A stretch of 15,106 bases of DNA from Candidatus Benthicola azotiphorus (GTDB taxonomy: Bacteria > Gemmatimonadota > Gemmatimonadetes > Palauibacterales > Palauibacteraceae). The position numbers were made by a program, and so were the translations under genes. The DNA lies in contig CANPVW010000144.1 of the NCBI GenBank assembly GCA_947581745.1, forward strand, positions 1 through 15,106. Direction: 5' to 3'. Below the pieces are notes generated by a model. The model ran no database searches and was not told the origin of the DNA. It worked only from the letters and a program-made list of their open reading frames with translations. Below are positions 14,869 through 15,106 of this stretch, one piece after another (the stretch's first letter is position 1; each line of letters begins with the position of its first letter).

Positions 14869-15106
14869 ATGGGCGTGAGCGAGCGGGGGGAGTCCGCGCT
14901 GGGCGCGGCAGCCCGTCACGAATCCGACATAGTGCGGTTCCTGCGTGAGATGATCGCGATCCCGGCGGAGAGTCTCCACGAGGGAGACCGCTGTCGGAGG
15001 ATCCTGACCGAGTACGAGCGGCTGGGCTTCGACGAGGCTCACTTCGATCGACTGGGCAACGTCGTGGCCCGCGTCGGCGACGGCCCGCTGACGATACTGA
15101 TGGACG
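14869..15106 (+). CDS. ygeY: YgeY-type M20-family hydrolase (partial, N-terminal 79 residues)
   Basis: Only the first 79 codons are present before the right edge. They align with the start of E. coli YgeY: DIVRFLREMIAIPAES (residues 20-35) against DMTRFLRDMVAIPSES, then an RILTEYERLGFDEA helix, a GNVVARVGDGP strand and LMD at the edge. The metal-binding His and Asp that follow LMD in M20 enzymes lie outside. The family comprises zinc-dependent deacylases and peptidases; YgeY is linked by its locus to selenium-associated purine metabolism and is needed for anaerobic urate use in homologous systems. Here it is the tenth gene of the operon, 19 bp after the PLP enzyme, and the YgeX-YgeY pairing of E. 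coli is echoed by the PLP enzyme next to it. The frame is open to the edge, with no sign of disruption. Confidence 0.88.
   Translation, partial: MGVSERGESALGAAARHESDIVRFLREMIAIPAESLHEGDRCRRILTEYERLGFDEAHFDRLGNVVARVGDGPLTILMD

Overview
The window is very GC-rich (about two-thirds GC by eye), with tightly packed genes, frequent GTG starts and almost no spacer. No replication, ribosomal or tRNA gene allows firm taxonomy. The codon use, the DhnA-type aldolase and a DUF6174-like lipoprotein would suit an environmental high-GC bacterium such as a member of Gemmatimonadota, but that is a guess. I see no transposase, integrase, CRISPR array, tRNA or rRNA.

Left part (1-1554, minus strand): the first 83 codons of a class I fructose-bisphosphate aldolase (fbaB) run off the left edge. 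They are followed, moving right, by a 163-bp spacer, an unknown three-helix membrane protein (413-1048) and a CDA-fold guanine deaminase (guaD, 1078-1554). guaD and the membrane protein look like a two-gene minus-strand unit.

Middle (1555-1738): a 184-bp divergent intergenic region holds three short inverted repeats. It is the only obvious place for control of guaD and the long plus-strand operon.

Right part (1739-15106, plus strand): ten genes lie in one apparent operon with overlaps or gaps of at most 19 bp. They are: a three-subunit xanthine dehydrogenase (molybdopterin, 2Fe-2S and FAD subunits); a second xanthine dehydrogenase-like enzyme with its 2Fe-2S domain fused to the molybdopterin domain, most like the selenium-dependent xanthine dehydrogenase family; a small DUF6174-like lipoprotein; a short YgfK; a cyclic amidohydrolase of the HyuA/allantoinase/dihydroorotase type; SsnA; an unusual fold-type-II PLP enzyme in the position that ygeX holds in E. 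coli; and the start of YgeY, cut by the right edge.

This is recognisably the E. coli ygeW-ygeX-ygeY-hyuA...ygfK-ssnA-ygfM-xdhD locus, rearranged. Homologues of that locus are tied to oxygen-independent breakdown of urate and other purines. The inferred logic is: guanine to xanthine (GuaD); redox conversion between purines (the two molybdenum hydroxylases with the FAD subunit and YgfK); hydrolytic ring opening and deamination (HyuA-like, SsnA); and cleavage of amino-acid-like intermediates to ammonia and carbon skeletons (PLP enzyme, YgeY). The main departures from the textbook locus are a YgfK that lacks the internal NAD(P)H/FAD module, a non-YgeX PLP enzyme, two different xanthine dehydrogenase types served by one visible FAD subunit, and an embedded lipoprotein. 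No transporter, regulator, YgeW, YqeA, YqeB, YqeC or MocA-like gene lies in the window.
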